Positions 15,517-24,360 are shown, numbered from the stretch's first letter. The stretch is 32,116 nt of DNA from JBMNGG01 sp050949705 (GCA_050949705.1 JBMNGG010000015.1:1-32116), one strand, 5' to 3'. The notes: a model not told the origin generated them from the sequence alone. Numbers and translations are program-made.

Positions 15517-16878
15517 TTGATTGAACAAATGGAACCAAAAACAGATACTAGGGAAGGTTTTGCTAGTAAAATGGGTTTTATTTTTGCCGCAGCTGGCTCA
15601 GCTATAGGTTTAGGTAATATATGGCGTTTTCCCTGGATGGTTGGAGAATATGGTGGTGCGGCATTTCTAGTTGTATATCTGGCCATCGTCGTTCTCGTTG
15701 GTGTAACAATGTTTATGGGTGAAATCACCCTGGGTCGCTATGCACAAAAATCAAATATAGGTGCTTTTAAAAAAGTCAACAAATCTTATGCTTGGGTTGG
15801 CAGCATAGGCCTAATTGCAGGATTTATGATTCTTTCTTTCTATAGTGTTGTAGGTGGTTGGGTAATTTATTACTTTTTCCGTGCAATAATAGGATTTGGA
15901 ACGACAGATCCTACTCTAACAGGACAACTCTTCGATAGTTTTATAACAAATCCAATTTTACCTTTAATTTTCCATGCATTTTTTATGGCTTTAACCATAT
16001 GGATTTGTTATAATGGTGTGCAAAGCGGCATAGAAAAGTATTCTAATATTATGATGCCCGCACTATTAATAATTGTCATTATATTATCTATTCGTTCATT
16101 AATGCTACCTGGTGCAGCTGAAGGATTAAGATTTTATCTTGTTCCTGATTGGTCAAAAGTTACTAAGGAAACAGCTCTTGCTGCTCTCGGCCAGGTATTC
16201 TTTTCACTTAGTTTAGGTATGGGTTCGATTTTGACTTATGGAAGTTATTTAAATAAAAAAGAAAAAATTCCTCAAGTATCAATAATTGTACCCTTCATGG
16301 ATACTTTGATTGCTTTTTTTGCAGGTATTATCATCTTCCCTGCTGTCTTTTCATATGGTTTTGAACCATCTTCAGGTGCCGGTCTGACATTTGTAACCCT
16401 ACCTGCTGTATTTAGTGAAATGCCTATGGGGCAATTGTTTGGAGCTGCATTTTTCTTTCTTCTATTTTTAGCTGCATTAACTTCAGCTATTTCACTCTTA
16501 GAGCCGATTATTGCTTATATGATTGAAGAGCACGGTTGGACTCGTAAACGCGCAGCACTAACTTTAGGTACCATAATATTTATTGTAGGTATTTTTGCTT
16601 CCTTATCTAACGGTGTTTTGAGTGAGTTTAAAATCGCAGGTAAAGTTTTCTTTGATCAATTAGATTGGGTTTCAAATAATCTACTTTTACCTCTAGGTGG
16701 TATGTTTACAGCTTTATTCATATCATGGATTTGGGGCACCGATAATGCCTTACGTGAAGTTACAAATGAAGGCTTACTGAAGTTTGATCTAGGAGTTTTC
16801 TGGGCTAATATAATGCTAAAATATGTTGCACCAGCATTGGTGTTTATAGTATTTATTGCAGGCTTAGGTATATTATAA
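15517..16878 (+). CDS. Sodium-dependent transporter, neurotransmitter:sodium symporter (NSS/SNF) family
   Basis: 453 residues, 11-12 membrane helices, typical of bacterial NSS proteins (LeuT, MhsT and Tyt1 relatives) that import amino acids with Na+. TM1 carries the family signature AAAGSAIGLGNIWRFPW (24-40), whose unwound part binds Na+ and substrate, followed by YGGAAFLVVYL. Amino-acid substrate cannot be told from sequence. The start is TTG 15517 behind GAGGGAGG; ATG 15529 is too far from it. A monocistronic gene with its own terminator. The upstream boundary is 0.2 kb from the ISLre2 element. Confidence 0.95.
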   Translation: MIEQMEPKTDTREGFASKMGFIFAAAGSAIGLGNIWRFPWMVGEYGGAAFLVVYLAIVVLVGVTMFMGEITLGRYAQKSNIGAFKKVNKSYAWVGSIGLIAGFMILSFYSVVGGWVIYYFFRAIIGFGTTDPTLTGQLFDSFITNPILPLIFHAFFMALTIWICYNGVQSGIEKYSNIMMPALLIIVIILSIRSLMLPGAAEGLRFYLVPDWSKVTKETALAALGQVFFSLSLGMGSILTYGSYLNKKEKIPQVSIIVPFMDTLIAFFAGIIIFPAVFSYGFEPSSGAGLTFVTLPAVFSEMPMGQLFGAAFFFLLFLAALTSAISLLEPIIAYMIEEHGWTRKRAALTLGTIIFIVGIFASLSNGVLSEFKIAGKVFFDQLDWVSNNLLLPLGGMFTALFISWIWGTDNALREVTNEGLLKFDLGVFWANIMLKYVAPALVFIVFIAGLGIL

Positions 16879-16906
16879 AAAAATGGGGGTAAACCCCCAT
16901 TTTTTT
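16877..16906. terminator. Bidirectional terminator between convergent genes
   Basis: A 13-bp stem, AAAAAAATGGGGG (16877-16889) with CCCCCATTTTTTT (16894-16906), and a 4-base loop. It touches the stop codons of the NSS transporter and of the minus-strand ATPase, serving both. Confidence 0.93.
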
Positions 16907-18005
16907 ACTCCAAATACTTCAAAATTTTAGAAAGGATATTTTCTCTTGCAATGTTTGTTACTTCAAAATCCATGTTAGAAATGTAAATGCTCTCTAGTTC
17001 ATTTCGTGTTTTTTTAACTTTTTTAAGTGTTTCAATAGCTTTATTAAATAACTCTGATGAAATATGTTTATCGTATTCAATAAAATCTTTTAAGTCTTCT
17101 AACCTAGTATTATCTAAGACGCTATTCATATCTATTAATTCATCATCTTCTCTTACATTGGATAATACATGAGGTTCAACAGAAGTAATAAAACCAACAT
17201 CTATTTCTTTAATAATAATATGTTCTATTTTTTTCGGATTCATTGAACAATGAAATACATCAACATCGAGGCCTTTACTAACTGCTTGATCTAAGACTTT
17301 TTTCAATAATACTGACTTTCCTGTCCCTGGATTACCTGAAATAATGAAACGATGTTTTATATTTTGAAATAAGTTGTCTAAGAAATTTATTGATCCTTCT
17401 GGGGTGATCCCACTAGCAAACATATGCCTTTGAAAGGAATTATTATTATTTCTTTTTATTCCTTTAAAAACCCTGTCTATGATGTCTTGGCTTATAGACT
17501 GATTTATATTGTCATCAATTGCACCCATATATATTTCTTCTAGATCGTCTAAAACTAATCTACATGTTTTTAAATATTTATATACTCTTTTATATAGATT
17601 TCTAACTTTTTCTTGCAAAATAAAAATTTGTTCTCTATTTTGTTGAAGACCCGATTCATCCCAGAAATCACCAAAATTAACTATTTCATCTATACAGCCA
17701 GGAAATTTAGGGTCAATCATATGAGGTGATGTTCCATCCACAACTGCTATATTATGATCTCTGACAATTAAACCATCCAAAGAATTACTGTCGGCTGTAC
17801 AGTGAAGTAATTCTATATCAAGACCTCTTTCTACTAGTTTATTGGTGATATTTCTAATCATAGTTGATTTACCGACTCCTGGACCACCCTTAATGATTAT
17901 TATTCTTTTTGCCTTTTTCCAAGGAATTATATTATTAAAAAACGAATAATATCCATCAGGAGTATTGTTGCCAGGAAAATACCTAATTATTTTACCTTTG
18001 CTCAT
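16905..18005 (-). CDS. Uncharacterised tandem P-loop ATP-binding protein (PRK06851-like)
   Basis: 366 residues made of two related halves. The first has GGPGVGKST (40-48), then GLDIELLHCTAD and VVDGTSPHMIDPKFPG. The second has GNPGTGKS (224-231), then GLDVDVFHCSMNP and ITSVEPHVLSNV. Each half is a P-loop, a GLD-x-(D/E)-(V/L)-xHC block and a D/E-x-(T/S)-x-PH block, so the gene arose by internal duplication. It resembles a family of unknown function I know as PRK06851 in Bacillota. A helical segment (about 125-160) links the halves. The start ATG is behind GGAGGG. It is last in the minus-strand run TPR-surE-DUF4264-this gene. Confidence 0.8.
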   Translation of the reverse strand: MSKGKIIRYFPGNNTPDGYYSFFNNIIPWKKAKRIIIIKGGPGVGKSTMIRNITNKLVERGLDIELLHCTADSNSLDGLIVRDHNIAVVDGTSPHMIDPKFPGCIDEIVNFGDFWDESGLQQNREQIFILQEKVRNLYKRVYKYLKTCRLVLDDLEEIYMGAIDDNINQSISQDIIDRVFKGIKRNNNNSFQRHMFASGITPEGSINFLDNLFQNIKHRFIISGNPGTGKSVLLKKVLDQAVSKGLDVDVFHCSMNPKKIEHIIIKEIDVGFITSVEPHVLSNVREDDELIDMNSVLDNTRLEDLKDFIEYDKHISSELFNKAIETLKKVKKTRNELESIYISNMDFEVTNIARENILSKILKYLE

Positions 18006-18073
18006 AATGCGTTCCCTCCAAAAAAAAATGTATCATTATAATATACGTGAAGGGAACAACATTGGTGCAAGTA

Positions 18074-18232
18074 TTAGGTTTCGTAGACTGAAATTATGGC
18101 TTTGTCATCCTTTTTTGAAATGCCTATGATAACTTGCTTGTTTTTTAGATTTTTATTCAAAAAATCTACTAACTTATATAATTCTTCATTGTAAACCATC
18201 TCTTTTTTTGCGATTAATTCTAGTTTACTCAT
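18074..18232 (-). CDS. Small DUF4264 / YpmA-like protein
   Basis: 52 residues from ATG 18232 (ATG 18241 is the alternative; GGAAGG lies 11 or 2 bases upstream respectively). The sequence KLELIAKKEMVYNEELYKLV, then FLNKNLKNKQVIIGIS, and the ending SVYET, matches the small conserved Bacillota family DUF4264 (B. subtilis YpmA), function unknown. No membrane segment. It follows surE by about 20 bases in the same direction. Confidence 0.7.
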   Translation of the reverse strand: MSKLELIAKKEMVYNEELYKLVDFLNKNLKNKQVIIGISKKDDKAIISVYET

Positions 18233-18252
18233 TTTTTTCATAACCTTCCTTG

Positions 18253-19017
18253 TTAATCTACTTCTATATTCCATTTTTTTATGGTATCAATCACATCATA
18301 TTTTGTCATATCAAAAAACAAAGGCGTTATAGAAATATAATTATTTTTAATTGCCCAAACATCAGAACCTACATCATTAGAATTTTCAATGCTTTCTCCA
18401 GCCAACCAGTAATAGACCCTACCTCGAGGATCTATACGGCGGTCAAAACTATTTCTATATCTTATAGTTCCTAGATGTGTAATGGCCACACCTCTAATGT
18501 CTTTTGAAGTGATAGATGGTATATTAACGTTTAATAAAGTATTATTAGGAAAAATATTATCTATTACCTGAAGACATATTTTTTTAGCATAAATAGCGGC
18601 ATCTTTAAAGTTATTAGCATTTTTACCTGTTATAGAAAAAGCCAAGGATGGTACGCCTGAAAGAGCTGCTTCTATTGCTGCAGAAACAGTACCTGAATAT
18701 ATAACATCTGTCCCCAAATTAGGTCCGCGATTAATTCCTGATAAAACAAGGTCAGGGGTGAAATCTAAAAGAGCCTCAAGACCTAATTTTATACAATCAG
18801 AAGGTGTTCCATTGACCATCCATCCCAAAGCCTGGCAATTTGGAATTTCTACTTGTTCTACTCTAAGTGGTTTATGCATAGTTATGGCATGTCCAGTGGC
18901 GCTACGTTCGCGATCTGGTGAAATGACAGTAATATCTGCAATTTTGGATATTTCTCGTGCTAATGCGATGAGACCTTCAGAACGAATTCCATCATCGTTT
19001 GTAATAAGGATTTTCAA
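18253..19017 (-). CDS. surE: 5'/3'-nucleotidase SurE
   Basis: 254 residues. SurE dephosphorylates 5'- and 3'-nucleoside monophosphates with a divalent metal. Metal ligands appear in ITNDDGIRSEG (D8, D9), the Ser in SATGHAIT, and NGTPSDCIKLG; LSGINRGPNLGTDVIYSGTV is the signature loop. I choose TTG 19017, which has AGGAG eight bases upstream and gives the usual LKILITNDDG beginning; longer starts lack an SD. It starts 14 bases after the TPR gene's stop, so the two are co-transcribed. Confidence 0.95.
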   Translation of the reverse strand: MKILITNDDGIRSEGLIALAREISKIADITVISPDRERSATGHAITMHKPLRVEQVEIPNCQALGWMVNGTPSDCIKLGLEALLDFTPDLVLSGINRGPNLGTDVIYSGTVSAAIEAALSGVPSLAFSITGKNANNFKDAAIYAKKICLQVIDNIFPNNTLLNVNIPSITSKDIRGVAITHLGTIRYRNSFDRRIDPRGRVYYWLAGESIENSNDVGSDVWAIKNNYISITPLFFDMTKYDVIDTIKKWNIEVD

Positions 19018-19031
19018 ATTATACACTCCTG

Positions 19032-20222
19032 TCACGCTATACTAAGTGATTTATTAAAACTCTCCACTGCTGACTCTTCATTACCAAGCTGTTCAAAACA
19101 TATTCCTTTTAATGTATAATAATTATGATTTTTGTAGTTTTTATCCTTTATTTTTGTTAGATAGTTAAGAGCTTCATTATACTTTTCTTTATGGATCAGA
19201 CAGTATGCTTTGTTAAGCATTAGACTATCAAGGTTTTCTTTATCTAAAACTATTAGATTGTCAAAAATATTTAAAGCATCATCATATTTTTTAAGAGCCA
19301 CAAAACATAACGCTTTATTATTTAAGAGCACTATATCATCCTTGACGAAATTTTCAGCTTCATTTAGACATTCAAGAGCATTTTCATACTGTTGTGTCTT
19401 AAATAAACAATAGCCCTTATTAATAAGCAAATCGGGATTAATTGGATCAATATTTAGACCCTTGTTGCAGTATTTTAACGCCTCATCATATTTGTTACAT
19501 GCTGCTAAACATGATGCATAGTTGTTTATTATTATAATATTATAAGGCATTTTATTCAACATATCTTTATAAATATGGCTTGCTTTTAAATAATCTCCAA
19601 TTTTACATAATACTAAGGCTAGATTTGATAGTATCGTATTATCATTTGGTGATAGCTTTAAACATTCTTCAAAACATAAACGTGCTTCGTTAAGCCTGTT
19701 TAATATCATCAAAGATAACCCTTTTTTATTAAGTATATTTATTAAGACATTTTTTTGGGCATCAACTGCTGCTTTATTAAAGAAATTCAATGCTTCATCA
19801 TGACGTTTAGCTTTGAACAAACAACATCCTATGCCATATAGGCCAATTGTTTTAAATTCCGCACTGCTTGTCAATGCCCTATATTTACTTTCAGCCTTTT
19901 CTATCTGTGATTTTGCATAAAAGGTCTCTGCTAAAAAATACTTTATTTCTAGGTTAGTTGGAGCCAAACTTTCAGCTTTTTGTAAAAATACTTGAGCACT
20001 ATTGTAGTCTTTAAGAAAATAGTATATTACCCCCTTCCAACAATAGAAATATTCTTTTTTATCTCCATCGTGAATTTTGTTTATTATGTAAATAGCTCTG
20101 TCATATTGATTGGTCCAAAATAAGAAGTTTAACCATACTAAGTGTATTTTCATTCTGTCAACCGTTTTATCTCTATTATATTTAACATTTTTAAGTAATT
20201 TAAAGGCCTGTAATTTATCCAT
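19032..20222 (-). CDS. Tetratricopeptide-repeat protein
   Basis: 396 residues, almost entirely TPR units: about ten helical pairs from residue 40 to the end. Many carry the W/L-G-Y-A-P spacing, e.g. KKYDDALNIFDNLIVLDKEN and NKYDEALKYCNKGLNIDPIN. No signal peptide or membrane segment, so a cytoplasmic scaffold is expected. The repeat units resemble each other, suggesting expansion by duplication. Start ATG with the strong SD AAGGGGGG. It heads the run that continues into surE. Partner unknown. Confidence 0.88.
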   Translation of the reverse strand: MDKLQAFKLLKNVKYNRDKTVDRMKIHLVWLNFLFWTNQYDRAIYIINKIHDGDKKEYFYCWKGVIYYFLKDYNSAQVFLQKAESLAPTNLEIKYFLAETFYAKSQIEKAESKYRALTSSAEFKTIGLYGIGCCLFKAKRHDEALNFFNKAAVDAQKNVLINILNKKGLSLMILNRLNEARLCFEECLKLSPNDNTILSNLALVLCKIGDYLKASHIYKDMLNKMPYNIIIINNYASCLAACNKYDEALKYCNKGLNIDPINPDLLINKGYCLFKTQQYENALECLNEAENFVKDDIVLLNNKALCFVALKKYDDALNIFDNLIVLDKENLDSLMLNKAYCLIHKEKYNEALNYLTKIKDKNYKNHNYYTLKGICFEQLGNEESAVESFNKSLSIA

Positions 20223-20290
20223 AACTTCGCCCCCCTTAATACTTTCCTACCATTATATTCTATATTTTCATGTTTTTTCCTCCTCTTGAT

Positions 20291-20317
20291 AAAACAAAAG
20301 AAAGGTTTTGGCCTTTC
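20291..20317 (-). terminator. Terminator after the Cys-rich protein gene
   Basis: On the minus strand GAAAGG-6 bases-CCTTTC (20300-20317) is followed by TTTTGTTTT. It ends the M42 peptidase/Cys-rich unit just before the TPR gene's promoter region. Confidence 0.7.
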
Positions 20318-20323
20318 TTCAAG

Positions 20324-20641
20324 TCATACAATATTATTCTTATATCCTTCACAATTAGGATTACAAAGTTCCATAGGAGATTCCATAATGATATTAAATA
20401 ATTCGCAACTAAACCAAGTATGGCTAGAGCCTCGTATAATGAAATCTTTGTGTGCTTTCAAATATGTACACGGCTTATTACTTATAATTTGTGGAACAAT
20501 GCATCCTCCACAAGCCCACTTTTCTTTTAAATCTTTGAAAAGAAACAATGCATTTGCGAGAGTACACTTATAAATGATTCCATATGAATCTAATGATTTG
20601 TATTTTTTATATATTATTAAATACGGACAGTTATTTTTCAC
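20324..20641 (-). CDS. Small cysteine-rich protein of unknown function
   Basis: 105 residues with eight cysteines: C5, C26, C44-x2-C47, C58, C79, C93-x3-C97. The central WACGGCIVPQIISNKPC and the C-terminal ELCNPNCEGY look like metal-binding (zinc or Fe-S) loops. No membrane segment. The start is GTG 20641 with AGGGAGG nine bases upstream, a convincing translation signal. It lies 79 bases after the third M42 gene and ends at a terminator. Not recognised with certainty. Confidence 0.75.
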   Translation of the reverse strand: MKNNCPYLIIYKKYKSLDSYGIIYKCTLANALFLFKDLKEKWACGGCIVPQIISNKPCTYLKAHKDFIIRGSSHTWFSCELFNIIMESPMELCNPNCEGYKNNIV

Positions 20642-20720
20642 TTCAATAAGCCTCCCTCTTTTTTAATAAGTTATGAGAGGCATATAAATAAAGTGCATTA
20701 ACTAATAGTGTTAAAAAATA

Positions 20721-21701
20721 TTATCTCACTTCAATTAATTCTATAAGCAGCTGGGCACATTGTTTTATGTCATTTAAACTGGCCATTTCAGCAGGAGTGT
20801 GAATGTATCTTGTAGGTATCGATAAAGCTCCCGATGGTACACCTTCGCGTGTTATGTGGATAGATCCTATATCTGTACCTCCGTGTTCAAGAACTTCCCA
20901 TTGAAAAGGTATGCTGCACCTTATTGCAGCATCTTTCAAAGCGTTTTTGACTGTAGGATGGCATATTACAGCCCTATCTTTAACTTTAATTGCAGGACCT
21001 TTACCTAACTCTACTGACATTTTTCGGCTATTTGGAGTATCACCTGTGCTAGTTACATCTATCGCTATTGCGAGATCAGGGTTAACTCCATAAGCTGAAG
21101 TCTTTGCCCCTCTTAACCCCACCTCTTCTTGTACAGTAAATACCGCAAATAAATTATAATTCGGTGATTTTACTTCTTTAAGTATTTTTATTAACACAGC
21201 ACATCCAGCCCTGTCATCTAGGGAATTGGATATTACATTATCTTCTTCAATATTAAACACTTTATTATAAACTCCCATATCCCCAATATTAACTTTTTTT
21301 AGAGCAGATTCTCGTGATTTGGCCCCAATATCAATAAACATTTTATTATAGCTTAAATCCTTGATATTGTCCAATTTTTCCATGCCCAAAATACCTATTA
21401 TATTTCCTGGAAATATAACTCTTTGACCTATTAGCGTATAAGGTGAAATACCTCCTATATTAGAAAATCTCAAAAAACCATTTTCGTCTATATTTGTTAC
21501 TATTATGCCGATTTCATCCATATGTGCTGCCAACATCAATCTTTCTCCAGGTCCTTCTTTTTTAGCTATAACATTTCCCAAATTATCAACAGTAATCGAA
21601 TCTACATAAGGTTTTATTTCATTAATAATTTTATTACGTATCATTTCTTCATTTCCTGATGGGCTATATATTTGTGTAAGCTCTCTTATTAAAGATTTCA
21701 T
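20721..21701 (-). CDS. M42 family aminopeptidase (third gene of a tandem trio)
   Basis: 326 residues. M42 enzymes (TET/YsdC/PepA-type) are two-metal cytosolic aminopeptidases that assemble into tetrahedral dodecamers and trim peptides. Ligands and catalytic residues are in place: H60 in AAHMDEIG, bridging D162 in LDDRAG, catalytic E192 and ligand E193 in QEEVGLRG, D215 in AIAIDV, and H301 in YIHTPAE. The SD AAGGAAGGG lies at the end of the preceding paralogue, 2 bases away, so translation is coupled. Confidence 0.93.
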   Translation of the reverse strand: MKSLIRELTQIYSPSGNEEMIRNKIINEIKPYVDSITVDNLGNVIAKKEGPGERLMLAAHMDEIGIIVTNIDENGFLRFSNIGGISPYTLIGQRVIFPGNIIGILGMEKLDNIKDLSYNKMFIDIGAKSRESALKKVNIGDMGVYNKVFNIEEDNVISNSLDDRAGCAVLIKILKEVKSPNYNLFAVFTVQEEVGLRGAKTSAYGVNPDLAIAIDVTSTGDTPNSRKMSVELGKGPAIKVKDRAVICHPTVKNALKDAAIRCSIPFQWEVLEHGGTDIGSIHITREGVPSGALSIPTRYIHTPAEMASLNDIKQCAQLLIELIEVR

Positions 21702-21703
21702 TT

Positions 21704-22717
21704 TTAGATATCCCTTCCTTTCAAATCTTTTACAAATAAGCTCACTAATTCAATTGTATGCTGTATATCTTTGTAATTAGCTAAAGCCACTGGTGAATGT
21801 ATATATCTACTAGGAATTGAAAATATTACAGTTTGAACTCCCTCACGAGTAGTATAAATGCGTCCACCGTCTGTTCCCCCAAAAGTGGATCTTTTGTACT
21901 GATAAGGTATTTTATACTTATCAGCAATTCTTACAATTCGTCTAATCATATCTTTCTGTGCAATATAAGTCATATCCATAAGAGTTATAGCTGGACCTTT
22001 TCCTAGAGTTGTACAGTGTTCTTCTTCTCTGGTATCAGGTACATCTGATGCAAAAGTACTCTCAATAACAATCGCATAATCAGGGTTAACTTTAAAAGCT
22101 GCTGTCGCGGAACCTCGAAGACCAATTTCTTCTTGGACAGTAAATACCCCTGTAACAGGTATATCATAATTTTCTTTTAAAATTTCTGAAAGTACAAAAC
22201 AACCAATTCTATCATCTAAAGCTTTGCCCATAATTATATTATCAATCTTATTAAATTGTGTATCAAAAACAGCATAATCGCCAATACTAACTTTTTTTTC
22301 TGCATCTTCTTTATTCTTAGCACCAATATCTATGTATAGATTGTTTGACTTTACAGGTGATTTTCTTTCTTTTGGTTCTTGTAGATGTATTGCTTTAGCA
22401 CCTATAACACCTTTTATCTTATTTGATCCAATAACAACTGTTTTGGAAACGAGGATTCGATGATCTATTCCTCCAACTGTATCGAATCTTAATAACCCAT
22501 TGCTGTTAATATGTTTTATCATAAGACCTACTTCATCCATATGTGCACATAACATCACTTTTGGTCTGTCAAGCTTTGCGTTTTTTTCAATAAAAAGATT
22601 CCCTAAAGAATCAGTTGTGATTTTTCCAACATCGCATAATTCTCGCCTTAGAATATCCCTTACTTCATCTTCAGCACCAGAAACACCAAAAGCCTCAGAA
22701 AGTCTTTTTAAAAGCAT
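21704..22717 (-). CDS. M42 family aminopeptidase (second gene of the trio)
   Basis: 337 residues. H59 in CAHMDEVG, D168 in LDDRIG, E196/E197 in QEEIGLRG, and the final YIHSP are conserved. The metal-ligand Asp seen as IDV in its two neighbours is Glu here (E219 in VIESTFASD). Glu at this position is known in other M42 subgroups, so activity is still expected, perhaps with other metal or residue preference. The start ATG has GGAGGGG. It overlaps the upstream paralogue by 10 bases. Confidence 0.93.
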   Translation of the reverse strand: MLLKRLSEAFGVSGAEDEVRDILRRELCDVGKITTDSLGNLFIEKNAKLDRPKVMLCAHMDEVGLMIKHINSNGLLRFDTVGGIDHRILVSKTVVIGSNKIKGVIGAKAIHLQEPKERKSPVKSNNLYIDIGAKNKEDAEKKVSIGDYAVFDTQFNKIDNIIMGKALDDRIGCFVLSEILKENYDIPVTGVFTVQEEIGLRGSATAAFKVNPDYAIVIESTFASDVPDTREEEHCTTLGKGPAITLMDMTYIAQKDMIRRIVRIADKYKIPYQYKRSTFGGTDGGRIYTTREGVQTVIFSIPSRYIHSPVALANYKDIQHTIELVSLFVKDLKGRDI

Positions 22718-23757
22718 GTTAACCCCTCCATAAATTCTTTACATAATGATGCTATAAAAAGCGCTATAAGGCGTCCAGATGTTTTTATGTCATCTAAGCA
22801 AAGAGTTTCTACGGTAGTATGCATATATTTTAGTGGTATTGAAACAAGGGCCGTAGGTATACCATCCATGGTAATTTGAATAGCCCATGCATCTGTACCG
22901 GTAGAAGATGGTTCAGGGTCAAGTTGATAGGGTATATTATATTCTTCGGCAATATTTTTTAATTGTTTAAAAAGTTTAGGATGAATATTAGGCCCCAAAG
23001 CTAAAGCTGGTCCAGCTCCAAGTTTTTGAGTTTCATATTCGGCTGTATCCGGCATATTGCCATGGCACACATCTATAGCTATTCCTATATCTGGATTAAC
23101 TCCATAACTGCTTACAATTGCCCCTCTCAAACCTACTTCTTCCTGTACTGTAGCTACTGTATATATATCAACATAATGTTTTAGCTTTGTTAATTGTTCA
23201 AGAACATAAAGCATTACAACTATACCTGCTCTATCATCAAGGGCATTTGATGAAATATAATTATTTAACAGCTCAACAGGTTTTTTCTTGAAAGTAATAA
23301 AATCTCCAACTGAAACCTTTTCTTTAACTTCTTTAGCAGAAAGACCAGTATCTATGAACAAATTATCAACTTCTACAGCTTTTTTACGATCTTCAGTATC
23401 TTGAATATGAGGTGGTTTATTTCCAATAATCCCGTTTATTTCTTCTTTGCCATGTATTATTACTTGCTGAGCAGGTAATATTCGTTGATCAACACCACCA
23501 ATCAATACAAATCTTATAAAACCATTATTGTCAATCTCTCTAACCATTAATGCGATTTCATCCATATGTGCAGCAAGCATAACTTTATATTCAGATGATA
23601 AACCCCTTTTTAAACCAATTACATTTCCTAGCTTATCAATTATTACATTATCACAGTATTGTAAAAAATAGTTCTTGATAATCATGTTGTTATCAATCTC
23701 ATTTCCCGAGGGGATGTCTTGCATAACAAGTGACTTTAATATTTCTTTTATATCCAA
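22708..23757 (-). CDS. M42 family aminopeptidase (first gene of the trio)
   Basis: 349 residues. H64 in AAHMDEIA, D174 in LDDRAG, E206/E207 in QEEVGLRG, D229 in IAIDV, and YMHTTVE complete the two-metal site. It is more diverged from the other two, e.g. EIAL for EIGI after the first motif. It heads the unit behind an extended -10 promoter (23829-23837), with AAAGGAG as SD. Three non-identical tandem copies suggest enzymes of different residue preference that may co-assemble. Confidence 0.93.
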   Translation of the reverse strand: MDIKEILKSLVMQDIPSGNEIDNNMIIKNYFLQYCDNVIIDKLGNVIGLKRGLSSEYKVMLAAHMDEIALMVREIDNNGFIRFVLIGGVDQRILPAQQVIIHGKEEINGIIGNKPPHIQDTEDRKKAVEVDNLFIDTGLSAKEVKEKVSVGDFITFKKKPVELLNNYISSNALDDRAGIVVMLYVLEQLTKLKHYVDIYTVATVQEEVGLRGAIVSSYGVNPDIGIAIDVCHGNMPDTAEYETQKLGAGPALALGPNIHPKLFKQLKNIAEEYNIPYQLDPEPSSTGTDAWAIQITMDGIPTALVSIPLKYMHTTVETLCLDDIKTSGRLIALFIASLCKEFMEGLTCF

Positions 23758-23828
23758 AGAAGATTCTCCTTTCTACCAAGCAATGTATTTCTACATTTTA
23801 AGTAAGTTTTCTACTTTACACAAATAAT

Positions 23829-23837
23829 ATTATAGCA
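23829..23837 (-). promoter_or_regulatory. Extended -10 promoter of the M42 gene cluster
   Basis: On the minus strand TGCTATAAT, an extended -10 (TG-n-TATAAT), about 70 bases before the first M42 start codon; no good -35. The same extended -10 occurs before cheR. Confidence 0.5.
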
Positions 23838-23965
23838 TAATTTACCTGTTATCCTAGCAAAAGGATATAAAATACAAAGAGGTTTGATTTTAGTCTATAA
23901 AAGAGACTTTTTACTATAAAAATATAGTATCTTATAGAAACCCCAAAAAAAATAAAATAATGGGC

Positions 23966-23994
23966 TTGACGGGAAAATAAAATTATTGTATACT
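23966..23994 (+). promoter_or_regulatory. Promoter of the four-tRNA operon
   Basis: TTGACG (23966-23971), 17 bp, TATACT (23989-23994), 13 bases before the first tRNA. Near-consensus, as expected for stable RNA. Confidence 0.85.
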
Positions 23995-24007
23995 AATAAT
24001 TGCGTTC

Positions 24008-24084
24008 GGGCCCATAGCTCAGTTGGTCAGAGCAGCCGGCTCATAACCGGCTGGTCCTAGGTTCGAGTCCTAGTGGGCCCACCA
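24008..24084 (+). tRNA. tRNA with anticodon CAT (elongator Met, or Ile2 if lysidine-modified)
   Basis: 77 bases with CCA. Acceptor GGGCCCA/TGGGCCC; anticodon stem GCCGG/CCGGC with loop CTCATAA. A paired 1:72 position and no run of three G-C pairs in the initiator orientation exclude initiator tRNA. CAT may be Met or, after TilS action, Ile; sequence alone does not decide here. Confidence 0.93.
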
Positions 24085-24091
24085 TATTTAT

Positions 24092-24167
24092 GCCGACGTA
24101 GCTCAGCTGGTAGAGCAGCTGATTTGTAATCAGCAGGTCGGGGGTTCAAGTCCCTTCGTCGGCTCCA
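24092..24167 (+). tRNA. tRNA-Thr (anticodon TGT)
   Basis: 76 bases with CCA. Acceptor GCCGACG/CGTCGGC, anticodon stem CTGAT/ATCAG, loop TTTGTAA. Second gene of the array, 7 bases after the first. Confidence 0.97.
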
Positions 24168-24177
24168 GTTAAAATGT

Positions 24178-24263
24178 GGAGAGATTCCCGAGTTGGCCAA
24201 AGGGGGCAGACTGTAAATCTGCTGGCAACGCCTTCGGTGGTTCGAATCCACCTCTCTCCACCA
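24178..24263 (+). tRNA. tRNA-Tyr (anticodon GTA)
   Basis: 86 bases with CCA and a long variable arm, as in bacterial tRNA-Tyr. Acceptor GGAGAGA/TCTCTCC, anticodon stem GCAGA/TCTGC with loop CTGTAAA. Confidence 0.97.
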
Positions 24264-24276
24264 TTAAATTAAATAT

Positions 24277-24352
24277 GGGCCATTAGCTCAGTTGGTAGAG
24301 CACCTGACTCTTAATCAGGGCGTCCCGGGTTCGAGTCCCTGATGGCCCACCA
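24277..24352 (+). tRNA. tRNA-Lys (anticodon CTT)
   Basis: 76 bases with CCA. Acceptor GGGCCAT/ATGGCCC, anticodon stem CTGA/TCAG region with loop CTCTTAA. Last tRNA of the array. Confidence 0.96.
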
Positions 24353-24360
24353 GTGAAAAC

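Noticed and set aside
24057..24251. 64-aa minus-strand reading frame with DSNHRRR and RRRDLNPRP motifs
   Set aside because: It lies across the tRNA-Thr and tRNA-Tyr genes on the opposite strand; this is a well-known false protein produced by translating tRNA arrays.
24008..24352. CRISPR-like repetition at 24.0-24.4 kb
   Set aside because: The repeated GTTCGA and AGCTCAG segments are the T and D arms of four tRNA genes.
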